In this document: piece by piece, positions 15,005-22,780 of the stretch
Layout of the letters: each line of letters starts with the position of its first letter
Numbering within the stretch: the stretch's first letter is position 1
Virus record (IMG/VR): IMGVR_UViG_3300036944_000411
Coordinates: 1-27,431 of that record
Source of the DNA: a virus
DNA: 27,431 nt
Direction: 5' to 3' (one strand)
Made by a program: the position numbers and the translations under genes
The notes under the pieces: generated by a model
What the model was told of the DNA's origin: nothing
Seen by the model: only the letters and a program-made list of their open reading frames with translations
The model's database searches: none

Positions 15005-16631
15005 TTTCGATTTGTTTGAGCTTTGCGTTCGCCCACTCTCTGCCAGCGTCGCCGCCCCAGCCGTGCCATGCCTGCCAGCCTTTGCCTTTGTCGCCCCATG
15101 TCTCGCCTTTTTTGTCGATCTCATGGCGTGCGAAGAATGATACCATGCGCTTGACTGTCTCAGCCGATAGCTCGGAACGATTGGAAATGTCCCTTGCTCG
15201 TGCGATGCCGACCGATGTCATACCACGCTGTGATGCTGGCTTCTGTCTGCGGATTTCGAGAGCGTCTTGTGCTGCCTTTGCCATGTCATCGGTTGGTCGC
15301 AGGTCAATGTCAGCGCGCGCTGCCTCGGCGATTTCAGGGAGTAACGGAAGCGGATCTTCGACTTCGCCAAATAGCGCCTCGCCTTCTTGCGGTTCTGCGA
15401 TTCCGAGTTCGTTGTAGATCCATTTGTTCGAGACTGGAAGCCCGATGTCCTTCGTGACGATCTTGACGCGCTCGGCGATTGCTTTCTCGTCCTTCGGCTT
15501 CGGTATTACGATTTCAGCATAGGGCATGTCCTCGCTGGCGATCGCTGCGCCGTAATTCATACGAACGATTGAAGGAATCAACTGTGTTGTCACGACCTGC
15601 CCGATCCATGTCGCGACTGCCTGCAAGATGTCGCCGCGCACTGTAGCGTGGACATCGCCAAGCGCTCGGCTTCCGCTGTCGCCCACGTCTGTGGTGAGAG
15701 TTTGTCCAAGCATGAGAATATCGCACGCTTTGTCTGATTCATTCATGAGAGCTACCTGTGGCAGCGATTCGCCACCTTTGATGCCGTCCATGATCGAGAA
15801 CTTCACACCCGGTCCTGTGACTGCATAGCCGCTCGTTCCGATGTTCTCCAGCATTTCCTGCGCTTTCATCATTGCTTCGTCACTGCCGTCCGTCTCAGCG
15901 TGTCGCCACGGGATCGAGTAAAGCTGCGCGTATTGCATGAACCAGCCCAGTCCATAAATTGCACCGAGCCAGAACTTCGTGAGAGCGCGGAGGTTTGCCG
16001 AGTGGATCGGGTGACAGCCTCCTTGCTGCCAGATGGCAATCAAGAACTTGTCGGGCGGGAAGTCGATCAGGGTGTCGTAGTTGACGCCGTTCGGTGCCAT
16101 CATCAGTCGGTCAATCTCATTCGATGCAGAAGGATAGGCGAGATACTTAGCAGGCACTGGAGCGTAGCAGCGCGGTGAAACGATGCCGTTCTCAGTGTGC
16201 CAGATGATTTCCACGACGCTGATACCTTTGGCGTAGGCGTCAATCAGCGCCTTGATCATGCCCTTCGTGTCGAGTTCCCAATGGCTTGGACGTGGAGCAT
16301 ATGATTCAAGCGCTCGTTCGACTGTTTCGTGGATCTGCAATGCCTGCGGTGTCGGTTCCTCGGCGCCTTCGCGGATACCTGGCTTGATCTCGATGTCGAG
16401 AGCCGTTACGTTTCCAGCGATCTCGTTGATGCACTTGCGCAGACGCGACCAAGAATCGACCATCATGCGAAACAGCCGATCTTGATCCTCCAGCTTGCCG
16501 GTGCGCACGTTGCGCAGGATACTACGCACCTGTTCTGGCGTTACATTGGCAAGGTCATAGTCCTGCGTGCGGTAGGAAGCTGGCAAAGGCGCTACGATGC
16601 CCTTTCGTTCGTCTGCGGTCATGGTGAGCAT
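14994..16631 (-). CDS. Portal protein (DUF935, Mu gp29-like) with extra C-terminal domain
   Basis: 545 aa from the ATG at 16631; an in-frame TTG at 16667 directly after the terminase stop is possible. The body has DUF935 portal features: a helical N-terminus (DRLFRMMVDSWSRLRKCINE), an IGNV-like core (EIAGNVTALDIEIKPG), GISVVEIIW, FKFW-like segments (RALTKFWLGAIYGLGWFMQY) and a DVGDSGSRALGDVH motif. The portal is the dodecameric vertex for DNA entry. After about residue 470 comes an extension (RMVSFFARHEIDK, then GWQAWHGWGGDAGREWA) that I recognise as a small domain found on various phage structural proteins, not part of the portal fold. Confidence 0.88.
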   Translation of the reverse strand: MLTMTADERKGIVAPLPASYRTQDYDLANVTPEQVRSILRNVRTGKLEDQDRLFRMMVDSWSRLRKCINEIAGNVTALDIEIKPGIREGAEEPTPQALQIHETVERALESYAPRPSHWELDTKGMIKALIDAYAKGISVVEIIWHTENGIVSPRCYAPVPAKYLAYPSASNEIDRLMMAPNGVNYDTLIDFPPDKFLIAIWQQGGCHPIHSANLRALTKFWLGAIYGLGWFMQYAQLYSIPWRHAETDGSDEAMMKAQEMLENIGTSGYAVTGPGVKFSIMDGIKGGESLPQVALMNESDKACDILMLGQTLTTDVGDSGSRALGDVHATVRGDILQAVATWIGQVVTTQLIPSIVRMNYGAAIASEDMPYAEIVIPKPKDEKAIAERVKIVTKDIGLPVSNKWIYNELGIAEPQEGEALFGEVEDPLPLLPEIAEAARADIDLRPTDDMAKAAQDALEIRRQKPASQRGMTSVGIARARDISNRSELSAETVKRMVSFFARHEIDKKGETWGDKGKGWQAWHGWGGDAGREWANAKLKQIENDR

Positions 16632-16669
16632 GGCAATAGCACGCAATGCAGCCAATGGCAAGCTCAAAT

Positions 16670-18019
16670 TTACAGAGCGTTAAACCCTCGAACCGTTCGA
16701 CTGGCGAATGTGTTCCGTGATGTGGTAACCGATGCCGCCCCCGTCATGGCTCCACTGATGCGACTGCCGAGCGCAATGCAAGCAAGCAATGCGTCGGCGC
16801 GGTCCGGTGACTTCATGCTTTTTGCTGCCATCTTTTCCTTTGATTCGACGCGCAGCTTGCCGGTCTCATTCCATTCGCTTTTTCGCGTTGTGATCTGCGA
16901 GAACGTCATCGGATCGAGTTCGCCGACGTGTATTCTCCCGCGCTCCAGCTCACGACTGGCAACGTGCCAGACCTGCGCGATCAGGTTCGCATATTCGTCC
17001 TTCTCGCTCGCAGGCTTGCCGCCGTGGAAGCGGTTGATGTGCCAGCCAAGCTCGGCGAACTGGTCGCAGAAGCCTGTGCCTAGTCCATCGGCATCGCCCC
17101 AGACTTGCCCAGCGCTTAGTCCCTCTGCCTCAAACATCCGTATGAATTCCCTCGCCGCCTGCACTGTGTCCCGCTCCTGCCATGCTTTGACGATGCGTGC
17201 GTGATTGCCGCGTCGGATCGCCAGAACGTTTTCGTCACGCCCTGCCGCGAAGTCGCAGAATGCCACCACCTCACCGAACGGCGCTGGCTTTGGCTGAATG
17301 TCCAGTGCGTTGCGTAGCAAGTCCGGTGCGAGAACCAATCGGTCGAAGTCCTCGGTGAACTCGGCGAGATGCTTTGAGCGGTAGAGCGGGTGACTTTCTC
17401 CATATTTCAGGCGATCCAGTTCGCGCTTCTCGGCGCTGATGTGTGCGCAGTCTGTCGATGGCACGCGAATCGTCTTGTAGAGGCTCGCGTTCTTGTGGAA
17501 TGAATCGTAGAATTGACCCCGCGGCGCTCCCGGTGATGATACCCAAAGTTCGAACTTCCGCGTGCATCGATCGAACGCTTCGAAGATAGCGTCTGGAACC
17601 GTCTTGGCTTCGTCAATGATCAGGAACACGGGATCAATATCGCCGCCTATCTTCGGGTGATGCCCTTCCGCTCTGCCTGAGTTGTCGGTGGAAAAGCCGA
17701 ACGCATAGCCACCTTCTGGTGTGCGCAGTTCCTCGGACATGAAGCGCCAATGCGGGAAGCGGTGCTGATAGACTTTGACGGCGCCCCAGAGCTGCTTCTC
17801 AATCTGCATCCACGAGCCGCTGGTGAAAATGCACTGACCGCGCGGAAACTCATGCAGGAACCAAAGCACAAGCGGAGCCACAAGGCGCGCTGTCTTTCCG
17901 CTGCCGTTCGCTGCGACTACGCTGGTCGGCTGTTCCATCGCTACCGACTCCATGGCTTCACACTGCCAAAGGTAAGGCGTGATTCCCAAGACGCGGATAC
18001 AGAACTCGGTTGGACTCAT
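16670..18019 (-). CDS. terL: Terminase large subunit (DNA packaging ATPase/nuclease)
   Basis: 449 aa. ATPase domain: Walker A ANGSGKT (37-43), Walker B VFLIIDE (131-137) with catalytic Glu137, coupling motif near SSPGAPRG (161-168). Nuclease domain: acidic residues Asp256 (CDFAAGRDE), GDADGLG (308-314) and SPDRADA (404-410), the RNase H-like metal site. The protein pumps DNA into the prohead through the portal and cuts it. Length and order fit Mu-like/other phage terminases. It follows the small subunit with a 4-bp overlap and is followed closely by the portal. Confidence 0.93.
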   Translation of the reverse strand: MSPTEFCIRVLGITPYLWQCEAMESVAMEQPTSVVAANGSGKTARLVAPLVLWFLHEFPRGQCIFTSGSWMQIEKQLWGAVKVYQHRFPHWRFMSEELRTPEGGYAFGFSTDNSGRAEGHHPKIGGDIDPVFLIIDEAKTVPDAIFEAFDRCTRKFELWVSSPGAPRGQFYDSFHKNASLYKTIRVPSTDCAHISAEKRELDRLKYGESHPLYRSKHLAEFTEDFDRLVLAPDLLRNALDIQPKPAPFGEVVAFCDFAAGRDENVLAIRRGNHARIVKAWQERDTVQAAREFIRMFEAEGLSAGQVWGDADGLGTGFCDQFAELGWHINRFHGGKPASEKDEYANLIAQVWHVASRELERGRIHVGELDPMTFSQITTRKSEWNETGKLRVESKEKMAAKSMKSPDRADALLACIALGSRISGAMTGAASVTTSRNTFASRTVRGFNAL

Positions 18020-18405
18020 TTTTTCGCCTTTGCCCGTGCGATTTCCACGAGGGTAGAAAGGTTTTTATCTTGCTCAACCGATAGCGGTAGCTGCATGACT
18101 GGTGATCCATCTGGTCCACTGATCTCCTGCTTGTCTGCCTGTCCGAGCATGTTCTTGCCGAGGAAAATGAGCATCGTCACATTGCCAGCGAGCGCAACCT
18201 CGATCTGCTTTTTGCGTAGTCGGGTTTTCCCATTCTCGCGCCCTTTTGTGATAACATCGGAAAAACGGTCAGTGAGCGTGTCCACCGAGCATCCTATGAT
18301 TGCCGCGATTTCTTTGTTTGGACAGCCGATGCCTGCGAGCTTTTCGACAAGGTCTGGGTCAATCTCCAGCTTCGGTCTGCCGCCTTTGTTTGGTTTTTCA
18401 CTCAT
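18016..18405 (-). CDS. terS: Small terminase subunit (putative)
   Basis: 129 aa, joined by 4-bp overlaps to the methyltransferase before it and the large terminase after it. Starts with NKGGRPKLEI, then a helix-turn-helix (EKLAGIGCPNKEIAAIIGCSVDTLTDRF) as in DNA-recognition domains of small terminases, and a basic helical segment (RLRKKQIEVALAGNVTMLIFLGKNMLGQAD) typical of the Nu1-like/phage small terminase family. It would recognise the packaging site and regulate the large subunit. Call rests on the HTH, the LIFLGKNMLGQ motif and the position. Confidence 0.75.
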   Translation of the reverse strand: MSEKPNKGGRPKLEIDPDLVEKLAGIGCPNKEIAAIIGCSVDTLTDRFSDVITKGRENGKTRLRKKQIEVALAGNVTMLIFLGKNMLGQADKQEISGPDGSPVMQLPLSVEQDKNLSTLVEIARAKAKK

Positions 18406-19691
18406 GATTGTTGCTGTTCTTTCATCTCATCAAACGTCTTGCCGCTGGCTTCGTGGATTGCCTGTTTGCCTGCGAAGTCCTGCCAGCGCTTGACGATGAC
18501 GTCGCAATACTTCGGGTCGAGTTCCATGATGCGAGCGATGCGTCCGTTCTTCTCGGCTGCGATCATCGTCGTGCCGCTGCCTCCAAAGCTGTCCAACACG
18601 ATGTCCCCACCCTTGGTGTTATTGAGCATCTGATACTCAAAAAGCGCGACGGGCTTCATCGTTGGATGCTCACCGTTGCGCGATGGCTTCTCGAACTCTA
18701 GGATCGTGGTTTGCTTGCGGTCTGTTGCCCACAGGTGACCTGCACCTTCCTTCCATCCGTAAAGGCACGGTTCGTGTTTCCAGTGGTAGTCTTGCCGACC
18801 CATTACCATCGTGGACTTCTTCCAGATCAAGCACTGCCTGACTTTCCATCCCGCGTCGTGGGCAGCACCTCGGAAGTTATAGCCCTCCGAATCCGCGTGC
18901 CAGATATAGAAAACCGCTCCCTGTTTCATAACTGCATCTGCAGCCACGTAAGCGTCCCGAAGGAACGTGCGGAAGCTATCGTCGGTCATGCTGTCGTTTT
19001 GAATAGTCAGCGCATCCTTTGTTTTGCCTTCATAAGCCACATTGTATGGTGGGTCGGTCAGCCACATGTCCACATCCTGCTCGCCGCACAGCTTGCGCAG
19101 GTCATCGATGCTGGTTGAGTCTCCGCAGAGAAGGCGATGCTTCCCCATGACCCAAACGTCTCCACGCACCGTCACGGGATCGACAGGAGGCTCTTGCACC
19201 TCGTCTGGATCGGTTTTGCCTTCAATTGTTTCAGCAAGCAAGTCAGCAAGTTCTGATTCATCAAAACCAGTCAGAGATAAATCAAAATTGTCGTCTTGCA
19301 ACTCTGCTAGCTCCAGCGCTAGCATTGAATCATCCCATCCGCTATTCAGTGCCAGCTTGTTATCAGCGATGACGTAAGCCTTGCGCTGCGTTTCGGTCAG
19401 GTGATCTAAGCGGATGCACGGCACCTCGGCAAGTCCGAGCTTCTGCGCTGCCATGATGCGCCCATGCCCTGCGATGATGCCGTTCTCCGCGTCGATCAGA
19501 ACTGGGTTAGTAAATCCGAACTCTCGGATGCTGCCTGCGATTTGCGCGACCTGTGCCTCGCTGTGCGTCCTGCTGTTCCGAGCGTATGGGATCAGTGAGT
19601 CGGTTTTGAGTATTTCTATTTTCGGTTTGTTTTTCATGACGTAGTTTTCTCTTGACGTGTTTTTCTCTCTTGGTAAAATCTTGGTTATCAC
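18402..19691 (-). CDS. ParB-domain-fused DNA methyltransferase (adenine-N6 or cytosine-N4)
   Basis: 429 aa from a GTG forming a GTGA overlap with the MuF-like stop; an ATG at 19637 is the alternative start and loses only a nonconserved 18 residues. Residues about 24-120 are a ParB N-terminal domain (NSRTHSEAQVAQIAGSIREF, then IIAGHGRIMAA with GHGR at 75-78). Residues about 175-410 are an N4/N6 methyltransferase of the beta order: DPPY (213-216) comes before the AdoMet motif DSFGGSGTT (367-375), with HPTMKP at 342-347. It modifies DNA bases, probably protecting phage DNA from restriction; the ParB part may aid DNA loading. It lies inside the packaging operon, directly before the terminase. Confidence 0.9.
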   Translation of the reverse strand: MITKILPREKNTSRENYVMKNKPKIEILKTDSLIPYARNSRTHSEAQVAQIAGSIREFGFTNPVLIDAENGIIAGHGRIMAAQKLGLAEVPCIRLDHLTETQRKAYVIADNKLALNSGWDDSMLALELAELQDDNFDLSLTGFDESELADLLAETIEGKTDPDEVQEPPVDPVTVRGDVWVMGKHRLLCGDSTSIDDLRKLCGEQDVDMWLTDPPYNVAYEGKTKDALTIQNDSMTDDSFRTFLRDAYVAADAVMKQGAVFYIWHADSEGYNFRGAAHDAGWKVRQCLIWKKSTMVMGRQDYHWKHEPCLYGWKEGAGHLWATDRKQTTILEFEKPSRNGEHPTMKPVALFEYQMLNNTKGGDIVLDSFGGSGTTMIAAEKNGRIARIMELDPKYCDVIVKRWQDFAGKQAIHEASGKTFDEMKEQQQS

Positions 19692-20575
19692 ATCCTCAGC
19701 GCCTGTTTGAGCGCATCGAGTGTTGGTTTGCCATCGCGACCGATTGCCTGCGGTCCGAGCCTGTCAGTGATCGCCTGCCGTGCCTCGTTTGCCAGTTCGG
19801 GCGTGAGGTCATCAATGTTTGCATCGACGCCAGCGTTGAATTGCTTTCCGAGGTCAACGCCGAATTGCGCGACGTTCGGAGCTTTGACTCGTTCGCCTTT
19901 TCTGACCAGCTTGCGGCGCTCGGCTTCGGCACGTTTGACCGGCTCTTGGATCATGTATGAGTTGAAGCCAAACGGACCCCACGGAACGTCGAAGCCTCCG
20001 ATGTCTGCTGCGTTTTGGAACTGCCAATAGGCGAAGTCATCCCATCGTCTCACGTCGCCTTCGGCTTCAACATGGCGCTGCCGCTTGATGCGCGCACCTG
20101 GTCGTCGGACGAAGCGTGCTGCGGGATTGAGATTGAGCCAGTCCTCATTGCGCATTCTGCCCTGCCACTGCGCGAACGTCGAAGCTTGCTCTAGGTTGGT
20201 ATTGTAAATCAACTGCAAACGAGCGTTTGAAATCACGTTGGTGATCTTGGTGTCCTTGTAGTCTGCCGGTGTTGCCAGTCCTTCCTGAATGAGGAACTCC
20301 GCGGAACGCTCGCGGAACTTGGCGAGTCCCGTCTCTTTGTAGGCTGTCACTGTCTCTCCCGTGTTGACGTCCACGATCTCCTCTGTGGCGTCCGCTTGCC
20401 AGTCCAGTAACATGTTGCGCATTTTGTTGAGAACGCGCGCTGAGGTCACTGTGGCGCTGAAAAACGAACGATTGCGTATTGCCGGTGCCATCGCTGACCA
20501 CTCACGCCAACGGAACCACGAAGGCGTCACTTTGCGCCGTGAGAGGTTTTCGATTGCTTGGAGAAATAAGTTCAT
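19688..20575 (-). CDS. MuF-like phage head morphogenesis (minor head) protein
   Basis: 295 aa. The centre resembles the Mu gpF/SPP1 gp7 minor-head domain: RLQLIYNTNLEQASTFAQWQ, then NPAARFVRRPGARIKRQRHV, WDDFAYW and WGPFGFNSY, corresponding to the family's R-T-N helix, R-x-x-H block and GFxCRC-like end (here GFNSY, without the usual cysteines). These proteins sit inside the head near the portal and help assembly or DNA ejection. In Mu it follows the portal; here it comes before the terminase, separated from it by a methyltransferase. It starts with a 4-bp overlap to the winged-helix gene. Confidence 0.7.
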   Translation of the reverse strand: MNLFLQAIENLSRRKVTPSWFRWREWSAMAPAIRNRSFFSATVTSARVLNKMRNMLLDWQADATEEIVDVNTGETVTAYKETGLAKFRERSAEFLIQEGLATPADYKDTKITNVISNARLQLIYNTNLEQASTFAQWQGRMRNEDWLNLNPAARFVRRPGARIKRQRHVEAEGDVRRWDDFAYWQFQNAADIGGFDVPWGPFGFNSYMIQEPVKRAEAERRKLVRKGERVKAPNVAQFGVDLGKQFNAGVDANIDDLTPELANEARQAITDRLGPQAIGRDGKPTLDALKQALRM

Positions 20576-20952
20576 CTCGTTGATTCTGCGCTGGTCAGTT
20601 CAGCGATTGCTCGCTTGCCTGCTGCGGTGAGGTGGTATGTCGAAGGTCTGCCAGCTCGCTTGGCAATGTAGCCCTTTTGAGTCAGGCTCCAGAGCTTGTT
20701 ATTCACAAAAACCAAGCTTGCTTTGGCTTGAGTGGCGATTTCGCGCATAGTTCTCCCATCGGTGATGACGAAGATTTGCGCTTCGCTGATTCCGATTCCG
20801 AGCATGTAGAGTTTGCCAACAATGGCATGAACCGTGGTAGTGGTCACGGAAGCAACATACAGAAATCTGAGCGGTTGGCAAGCGTCAAATGTTGCGAGTT
20901 CGCCCCCACTCCACGCGCCTGAACATGCGGGAGCGAGGGCATTAGTTCCCAT
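20572..20952 (-). CDS. Winged-helix protein upstream of the head operon
   Basis: 126 aa from an ATG overlapping the previous stop by 1 bp. The C-terminal 70 residues form a winged helix (MREIATQAKASLVFVNNKLWSLTQKGYI, then RPSTYHLTAAGKRAIAEL as wing and last helix). The N-terminal 49 residues are not typical of that fold; an internal ATG at 20805 would give a 77-aa protein and leave about 150 bp that contain a weak promoter-like pair (TTGCCA, 16 bases, TATGTT). It directly precedes the structural genes, so it could regulate them. Confidence 0.6.
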   Translation of the reverse strand: MGTNALAPACSGAWSGGELATFDACQPLRFLYVASVTTTTVHAIVGKLYMLGIGISEAQIFVITDGRTMREIATQAKASLVFVNNKLWSLTQKGYIAKRAGRPSTYHLTAAGKRAIAELTSAESTR

Positions 20953-21233
20953 CAGCCACTCGGCTGGGAGAGTGTTAGCGCGGTCTTTGCCGCATCGTAA
21001 GCTTTGATCATGGCGCGAGCCTGTTCGATCTTGCGGCAGTTGTGCATAACTGTGGTGTGATCCGTGCCGAAAACGGTGCCGATGCGTGACAAAATCCAGC
21101 CTCGGTCCCGCATGACAGCCTGCACGACTGCTCTGGCGTCCGCTGCTTCCTGGAGCCTTGTCTTGGTTGTTACGAGGTGAGGATCGACGCCCATTTCGGC
21201 GCTGACGATTTCGATGATGTCTGAGATTTTCAC
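20952..21233 (-). CDS. Stand-alone DnaA domain IV-like DNA-binding protein
   Basis: 93 aa, GTG start at 21233. The whole protein matches DnaA domain IV: a helix with VVQAVMRD, then RGWILSRIGTVFGTDHTTVM (residues 44-63) containing the DHTTV signature that contacts the DnaA box, and a CRKIE helix. The AAA+ ATPase domain is absent, so it can bind DNA but not remodel the origin by itself. It may recognise DnaA-box-like sites on phage or host DNA, helping replication or competing with host DnaA. A 1-bp TGATG overlap joins it to the next gene. Confidence 0.8.
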   Translation of the reverse strand: MKISDIIEIVSAEMGVDPHLVTTKTRLQEAADARAVVQAVMRDRGWILSRIGTVFGTDHTTVMHNCRKIEQARAMIKAYDAAKTALTLSQPSG

Positions 21234-21250
21234 AGTTTGTGTTGGCTTAA

Positions 21251-22036
21251 TTACTTGATAACTGGGAACTGCTCTATGGCGTCTCCCTTTTCACGCCACC
21301 GCAGGAATCGCACCGATGTTCCAGCCCTAGCGTGATTCCACGCTTTGATGCAAAGCGCCATCATGTAGGGTTGAGACATTTTAGCCTTTGAGAGTGAGTT
21401 GCCCATCAGTCGTTCACGCAGCACATACCAAGGAGTCCCTTCCTCTAGTCCGGTGCCGCGAATGACCTTTTCGACAAACTGGTCAGCAAGTGCTGCGTCT
21501 TTTCGGCTGAACAGGTAATGGCAGGCATCCAGCACACTTGGTAGAATCAAGCCTTTGGCTTTGTATGAGGTTTGAAGTGATTCCCGTGCCTCATGATACT
21601 TCTCAAGCAATTCTTCCATTTCGGTGTTGGTATAGCTGACGGATTTGTCAGCACGTCCGGTCATATACTTGTCGGTTAGAACCAAGCAAGCCGCCAGTCG
21701 GCAGGCATTTTGTTCACCTCGAACTCCCAGCGTGTCACCAGCGCTGCGGCGCTTTCCTACGTCTTTTGTGTCGAACACATCAGATGCTAGTCCCTCAACT
21801 ACGAATGTCTGGATTGATACTCCAGAGAGCACTACGGCTGCGAGTCGGTGTTGCCCGTCGATTAAGCGATCTTCATTCACGCAGATTGTGTCACCGTTCA
21901 CTTTCCATGCTCCGCGCTTCATCTCCTTTGCTAGAGACTCAACATGGATTCGATTCATCGGACGATTTCCCGCATTCTTTTCATTCAGTATTTTTTGCGC
22001 CCACTCAGGCGTGATGGTCATTAGGTTTGCTTTCAT
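21251..22036 (-). CDS. ParB/Srx-fold (DGQHRL) phage protein
   Basis: 261 aa. The N-terminal half has the ParB/sulfiredoxin-like core: NRIHVESLAKEMKRGAW, then VNEDRLIDGQHRLAA (DGQHRL at 60-65), matching the G-x-H-R nucleotide-binding box of the fold. It is followed by FDTKDVGKRRSAGDTL (88-103), common in a family of phage and plasmid proteins. The C-terminal half is helical. ParB-fold proteins of this kind may bind CTP or ATP; their phage role is not settled. It sits directly before a DnaA-domain protein, suggesting a replication or regulatory module. The leader is long and A/C-rich with no SD. Confidence 0.7.
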   Translation of the reverse strand: MKANLMTITPEWAQKILNEKNAGNRPMNRIHVESLAKEMKRGAWKVNGDTICVNEDRLIDGQHRLAAVVLSGVSIQTFVVEGLASDVFDTKDVGKRRSAGDTLGVRGEQNACRLAACLVLTDKYMTGRADKSVSYTNTEMEELLEKYHEARESLQTSYKAKGLILPSVLDACHYLFSRKDAALADQFVEKVIRGTGLEEGTPWYVLRERLMGNSLSKAKMSQPYMMALCIKAWNHARAGTSVRFLRWREKGDAIEQFPVIK

Positions 22037-22040
22037 ATTG

Positions 22041-22226
22041 TTATATTTTGTTGGTTTTGTGTGTTGATTTGTTGATTTGTTGTTTGTGCCGTATCGCCAT
22101 ACCGTCCCACGATACTTCGTAGGCTCTCTCCCATGCGGGGTTCCGATTGGCTAGCAATACCCACCAGAAGCTCCTGCGCTTTCGGAAAAGGTGAGATACT
22201 CGCGCTTGCTTTTGTTTGTTAGTCAT
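22041..22226 (-). CDS. Small basic hypothetical protein
   Basis: 61 aa, strongly basic (many Lys and Arg) with several Trp (SFWWVLLANRNPAWERAYEVSW). Starts with a 4-bp ATGA overlap to the preceding gene and ends 4 bp before the ParB-like start. The last residues are low-complexity Lys/Thr/Asn and overlap the A-rich leader of the next gene. Charge suggests nucleic-acid contact, but no domain is recognised. Confidence 0.42.
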   Translation of the reverse strand: MTNKQKQARVSHLFRKRRSFWWVLLANRNPAWERAYEVSWDGMAIRHKQQINKSTHKTNKI

Positions 22227-22426
22227 AATCTCGATATTTGATACTTGATGAAATCCATTTGCAAATACAGTCCGCAGATTTCCGAGTGCTTGCGCTCAAT
22301 CTCGTTGCGCTCGTCAATCGGAAACGATGCGAACTCTGGTCGCTGCATCGTCGCCGCCAGCTTGTCGCATTGAGCCAGCAGCTCAGCCTCCAGCGCGGTC
22401 GCTAGTTCTAGCGCGCGTTCACTCAT
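22223..22426 (-). CDS. Small helical hypothetical protein
   Basis: 67 aa, almost entirely helical (ALELATALEAELLAQCDKL and DERNEIERKHSEICGLYLQM), consistent with a short helical hairpin. One of the few genes here with a canonical ribosome binding site: GGAGG (22432-22436) five bases before the ATG at 22426. It overlaps the preceding gene by 8 bp and the following ATG by 4 bp. I do not recognise the family. Confidence 0.5.
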   Translation of the reverse strand: MSERALELATALEAELLAQCDKLAATMQRPEFASFPIDERNEIERKHSEICGLYLQMDFIKYQISRL

Positions 22427-22586
22427 GGCTCCCTCCTTTCGTGACTGCTAGGGCTGCGAGTTCATCGCGCTGCTTCGTGACCTCGGCAAGCTCACGTTCG
22501 AGCTTCTGTGCGTCCTGAATTGGCACCATGTATTCGCCAGAGAAAGCCATGCGCGAAGCTTCGTCTGTGCGCGGTGTGTCACTCAC
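22419..22586 (-). CDS. Small SDTPRTD-motif coiled-coil protein (GTG start)
   Basis: 55 aa beginning at a GTG (22584-22586), with GGAGG 6 nt upstream (22593-22597) and a GTGA 4-bp overlap with the preceding stop. The N-terminus MSDTPRTDEASRM carries the same SDTPRTD motif as the 24090-24317 gene, followed by a charged helix (AQKLERELAEVTKQRDEL). The stop lies at 22419-22421, overlapping the start of the next gene by 8 bp. The motif is common at the start of small phage proteins; function unknown. Confidence 0.6.
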   Translation of the reverse strand: MSDTPRTDEASRMAFSGEYMVPIQDAQKLERELAEVTKQRDELAALAVTKGGSHE

Positions 22587-22780
22587 TGGGAGCCTCCTTT
22601 CTGACCGTATGCGCTGCCCTGCGCGTCCCTGCCGTCAAGGTCGGTCGGTGGCAAGCAATAGCTGGTATCATCCTCGCGGTAGAGATGGATCAGCACGCGC
22701 AGCCATAGCGCGGCGTGAATGACTGTAATCAGGATCGCTCCGATCGCAATCGTGACGATAATTTGGTCTATGGTGGTCAT
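22583..22780 (-). CDS. Small single-pass membrane protein
   Basis: 65 aa from the ATG at 22780 (4-bp overlap with the gene before); a longer upstream frame exists but would cover the whole neighbouring gene. Residues about 5-30 form a hydrophobic segment (IIVTIAIGAILITVIHAALW) typical of one transmembrane helix, followed by a polar tail. Its 3' end encodes QKGG and contains the GGAGG that serves the next gene. Its role is unknown; small membrane proteins in the early region often modify host functions, but that is a guess. Confidence 0.5.
   Translation of the reverse strand: MTTIDQIIVTIAIGAILITVIHAALWLRVLIHLYREDDTSYCLPPTDLDGRDAQGSAYGQKGGSQ

Noticed and set aside
15004-15124. Longer N-terminal extension of the 79-aa protein
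   Set aside because: The extra 40 residues are Lys/Thr/Gly-rich low complexity and lie wholly inside the portal C-terminal coding region; the ATG at 15004 gives a compact junction.
16329-17204. 291-codon plus-strand open frame across the portal/terminase junction
   Set aside because: It spans the boundary of two well supported minus-strand genes, has no recognisable domain, and the plus strand has no other convincing gene.
17750-18493. 247-codon plus-strand open frame over terminase genes
   Set aside because: Antisense shadow of terL/terS and the methyltransferase end; sequence is Cys/Ser/Arg-rich without domain features.
19685-19694. TTATCACAT as a DnaA box
   Set aside because: Single imperfect site inside coding sequence; no cluster near the DnaA-like gene, so no origin can be claimed.
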